From Tepiditoga spiralis (lineage in GTDB: Bacteria > Thermotogota > Thermotogae > Petrotogales > Petrotogaceae): DNA of 64,000 bases. Positions 63,601 through 64,000 of the stretch are shown here, piece after piece. The translations under genes and the position numbers were made by a program. The notes below the pieces were generated by a model, which saw nothing but the letters and a program-made list of their open reading frames with translations, made no database searches and was not told the origin of the DNA. Numbering within the stretch: position 1 is the first letter of the stretch; every line of letters begins with the position of its first letter. Location: assembly GCF_014701195.1 (NCBI RefSeq), contig NZ_AP018712.1:1320501-1384500 (forward strand). The letters run 5' to 3'.

Positions 63601-64000
63601 TCAATTATTTCATTGACTGCTGGTTGAAGTCCAGTTGTTTCAAAATCAAAAACAACATAATCGGTTTCGTCTAATAATTTGTCTTCTGAATTTAAAGTTA
63701 TAATATTTACAGATTCATCAACAACATAAGCTTCTGTACCAAAAATTGGTTTTATATTAGCTTTTTTAGCTGTATCATAAAAAACAGGTATACTTTGAAC
63801 AATACCGTGATCGGTTATAGCAACTGCTTTGTGTCCCCATTTTGCTGCTTGATTTACTATATCTTTTATTGGTAAAATTCCATCCATTGTACTCAATCTT
63901 GAATGCATATGAAGTTCTACTCTTTTTTCTTCATAAGTATCCATTCTTTCATCATTGCTTTTTTCTTTTATTAAATTAAATGGCATTATAGCAAAGTCAT
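60606..64000 (-). CDS. polC: DNA polymerase III alpha subunit, PolC type (5' end outside window)
   Basis: Replicative polymerase with built-in proofreading. The frame is open to the right edge, since DFAIMPFNLIKEKSNDERMD runs on upstream, so the N-terminal OB part is missing. Visible in order: PHP domain start with EKRVELHMHSRLSTMDGILP, a DnaQ-type exonuclease inserted in it with VVFDFETTGLQPAVNEIIEIG, the PHP continuation, then the polymerase core. The core has SRGSVGSSLVATMMGITEVN, a zinc module CPECKYSEF plus CPKCGSKL, and PDIDLNFSG with two catalytic aspartates. HhH-like C-terminus with GEKAAESIIVERQ. Ends MSLFGG, the stop overlapping the next ribosome site. Confidence 0.96.
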   Translation of the reverse strand, partial: DFAIMPFNLIKEKSNDERMDTYEEKRVELHMHSRLSTMDGILPIKDIVNQAAKWGHKAVAITDHGIVQSIPVFYDTAKKANIKPIFGTEAYVVDESVNIITLNSEDKLLDETDYVVFDFETTGLQPAVNEIIEIGAVKIKNGEVSETYHELIKPTVKLPEIITKITNITDEMLEDKKGIEEVLPSFLEFIEGTVLVAHNADFDYRFLREWVNKLYNKKFKMTYIDTLSMSKSLLNLSGYALNRVVKALKLDNFNHHRADEDARITALVFLELLKKAKNRGLEKLSELDNLKKLIDYKSLRPVHMTILVKNKIGLKNLYKLISNAHLKYFYRVPRILKSELNNLREGLLIGSGCQDGELSEAFLRSATKDELVEIAKFYDFIEIMPIDTVETKDPLTDDLKKDMYRTFYNISKELNLPSVMTGNVHYMESKDVKFRYALKVADKKRPMISNRYFRTTNEMIDEAIKIFEDKTIAEEIVIKNTNKIANLIEEIQPLKKVLTPPKIDGAEDMVRNLSMDTAHKIYGEPLPQIIVDRLNFELDAIINNGYSVLYLMAQKIVKKSNDDGYLVGSRGSVGSSLVATMMGITEVNPLAPHYICPECKYSEFITDGSYSSGYDLPDKKCPKCGSKLKKNGQSIPFATFMGFEGDKVPDIDLNFSGEYQTTAHKYVEEMFGVGHVFKAGTISTVAERTAYGYAKAFKEDMDKYNLDKFYGDVRSAELQRIASHITGVKRTTGQHPGGLMIVPKEYEVYDFTPIQRPANDQKSTVTTTHFDYHVIHDDLIKLDALGHDDPTFIRMLQDLTGIDPLDVPLDDKETISLFSGYSALKADLKKELDSNVGSFGIPEFGTPFVRRMLEDTMPKTFAELVRISGLSHGTDVWLGNAQTLIKEGKATLKDVISCRDDIMNYLIQKGNDPKKSFFIMEKVRKGKGLTPEEEKQMRDVKVPEWFINSCKKIKYLFPKAHATAYVSMAVRIAWFKVHEPLAFYATYFSVKGDEFNLAVIIKGKNAIKKRLMELKTMDLDVKKKSEKTVLEIALEMLLRGFEFKNVDLNNSDSKKFLIVDNGLLIPFLKIPQLGEKAAESIIVERQKKPFNSIQNLLSRTGLNKTNIETLKELGILKGLPETNQMSLFGG

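Overview
The window is very AT-rich DNA from a bacterium, with dense co-directional operons, short Shine-Dalgarno spacings and frequent GTG/TTG starts. A PolC-type replicative polymerase, ScpA/ScpB/SMC, NADK, a dual AAA/PD-(D/E)XK gene family and a PolC-linked clamp-like gene suggest the Thermotogota (Petrotogaceae, Oceanotoga/Geotoga/Petrotoga-like). This assignment is from gene content and impression only, with no database search; a Firmicutes or Fusobacteria relative is the main alternative.

Layout. 1-1.45 kb: end of an iron-siderophore/cobalamin-type ABC importer. 1.48-2.7 kb (minus): two membrane-anchored proteins of unknown role. 2.8-5.6 kb: trpS-scpA-scpB-rluB operon. 5.8-6.9 kb: sugar nucleotidyltransferase. 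6.9-8.4 kb: guanine riboswitch with a readable terminator/antiterminator, controlling a purine permease. 8.5-10.8 kb: solute-binding protein and cinA. 10.85-17.95 kb: an accessory, decaying island. It holds an AAA/PD-(D/E)XK gene, IS256 and IS21 remnants, a structured 240-bp tandem repeat, a permease with an in-frame stop, a truncated S41-type protease, an esterase broken in an A7 tract, a ferritin broken by a 4-bp repeat expansion, and an IS200/IS605 right-end remnant. 18-25.9 kb: a nine-gene housekeeping operon (Fe-ADH, rlmI, zinc protease, rsmB, rlmN, PASTA protein, rsgA, rpe, rdgB). 26-27.8 kb: amtB and an unknown gene. 27.8-45.1 kb (minus): fourteen tightly packed genes from asnS down to an AlaX-type editing protein, including smc, nadK, ruvB and a single reading frame that joins an LptF/LptG permease to an LptD/OstA-like barrel. 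45.2-46.1 kb: HD-GYP protein. 46.2-56.9 kb: tRNA-Thr(CGT), tilS, ftsH, a hotdog thioesterase, a two-component pair, pyrimidine-nucleoside phosphorylase, a phosphodiester glycosidase-family protein and an EF-G-like GTPase. 57-58.6 kb: a second AAA/PD-(D/E)XK gene. 58.7-64 kb (minus): DMT exporter, a sliding-clamp-like protein and polC, which runs off the right edge.

How it works together. Most of the window is core information processing: replication, chromosome condensation, rRNA/tRNA modification, tRNA charging and editing, DNA repair, and membrane protein quality control. The most unusual items are the LptF-LptD fusion, the clamp-like gene behind polC, a dispersed 40-bp repeat found beside both AAA/PD-(D/E)XK genes and in the decaying island, and two adjacent genes broken at short tandem repeats. 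Promoters are dominated by an extended -10 (TGnTATAAT).
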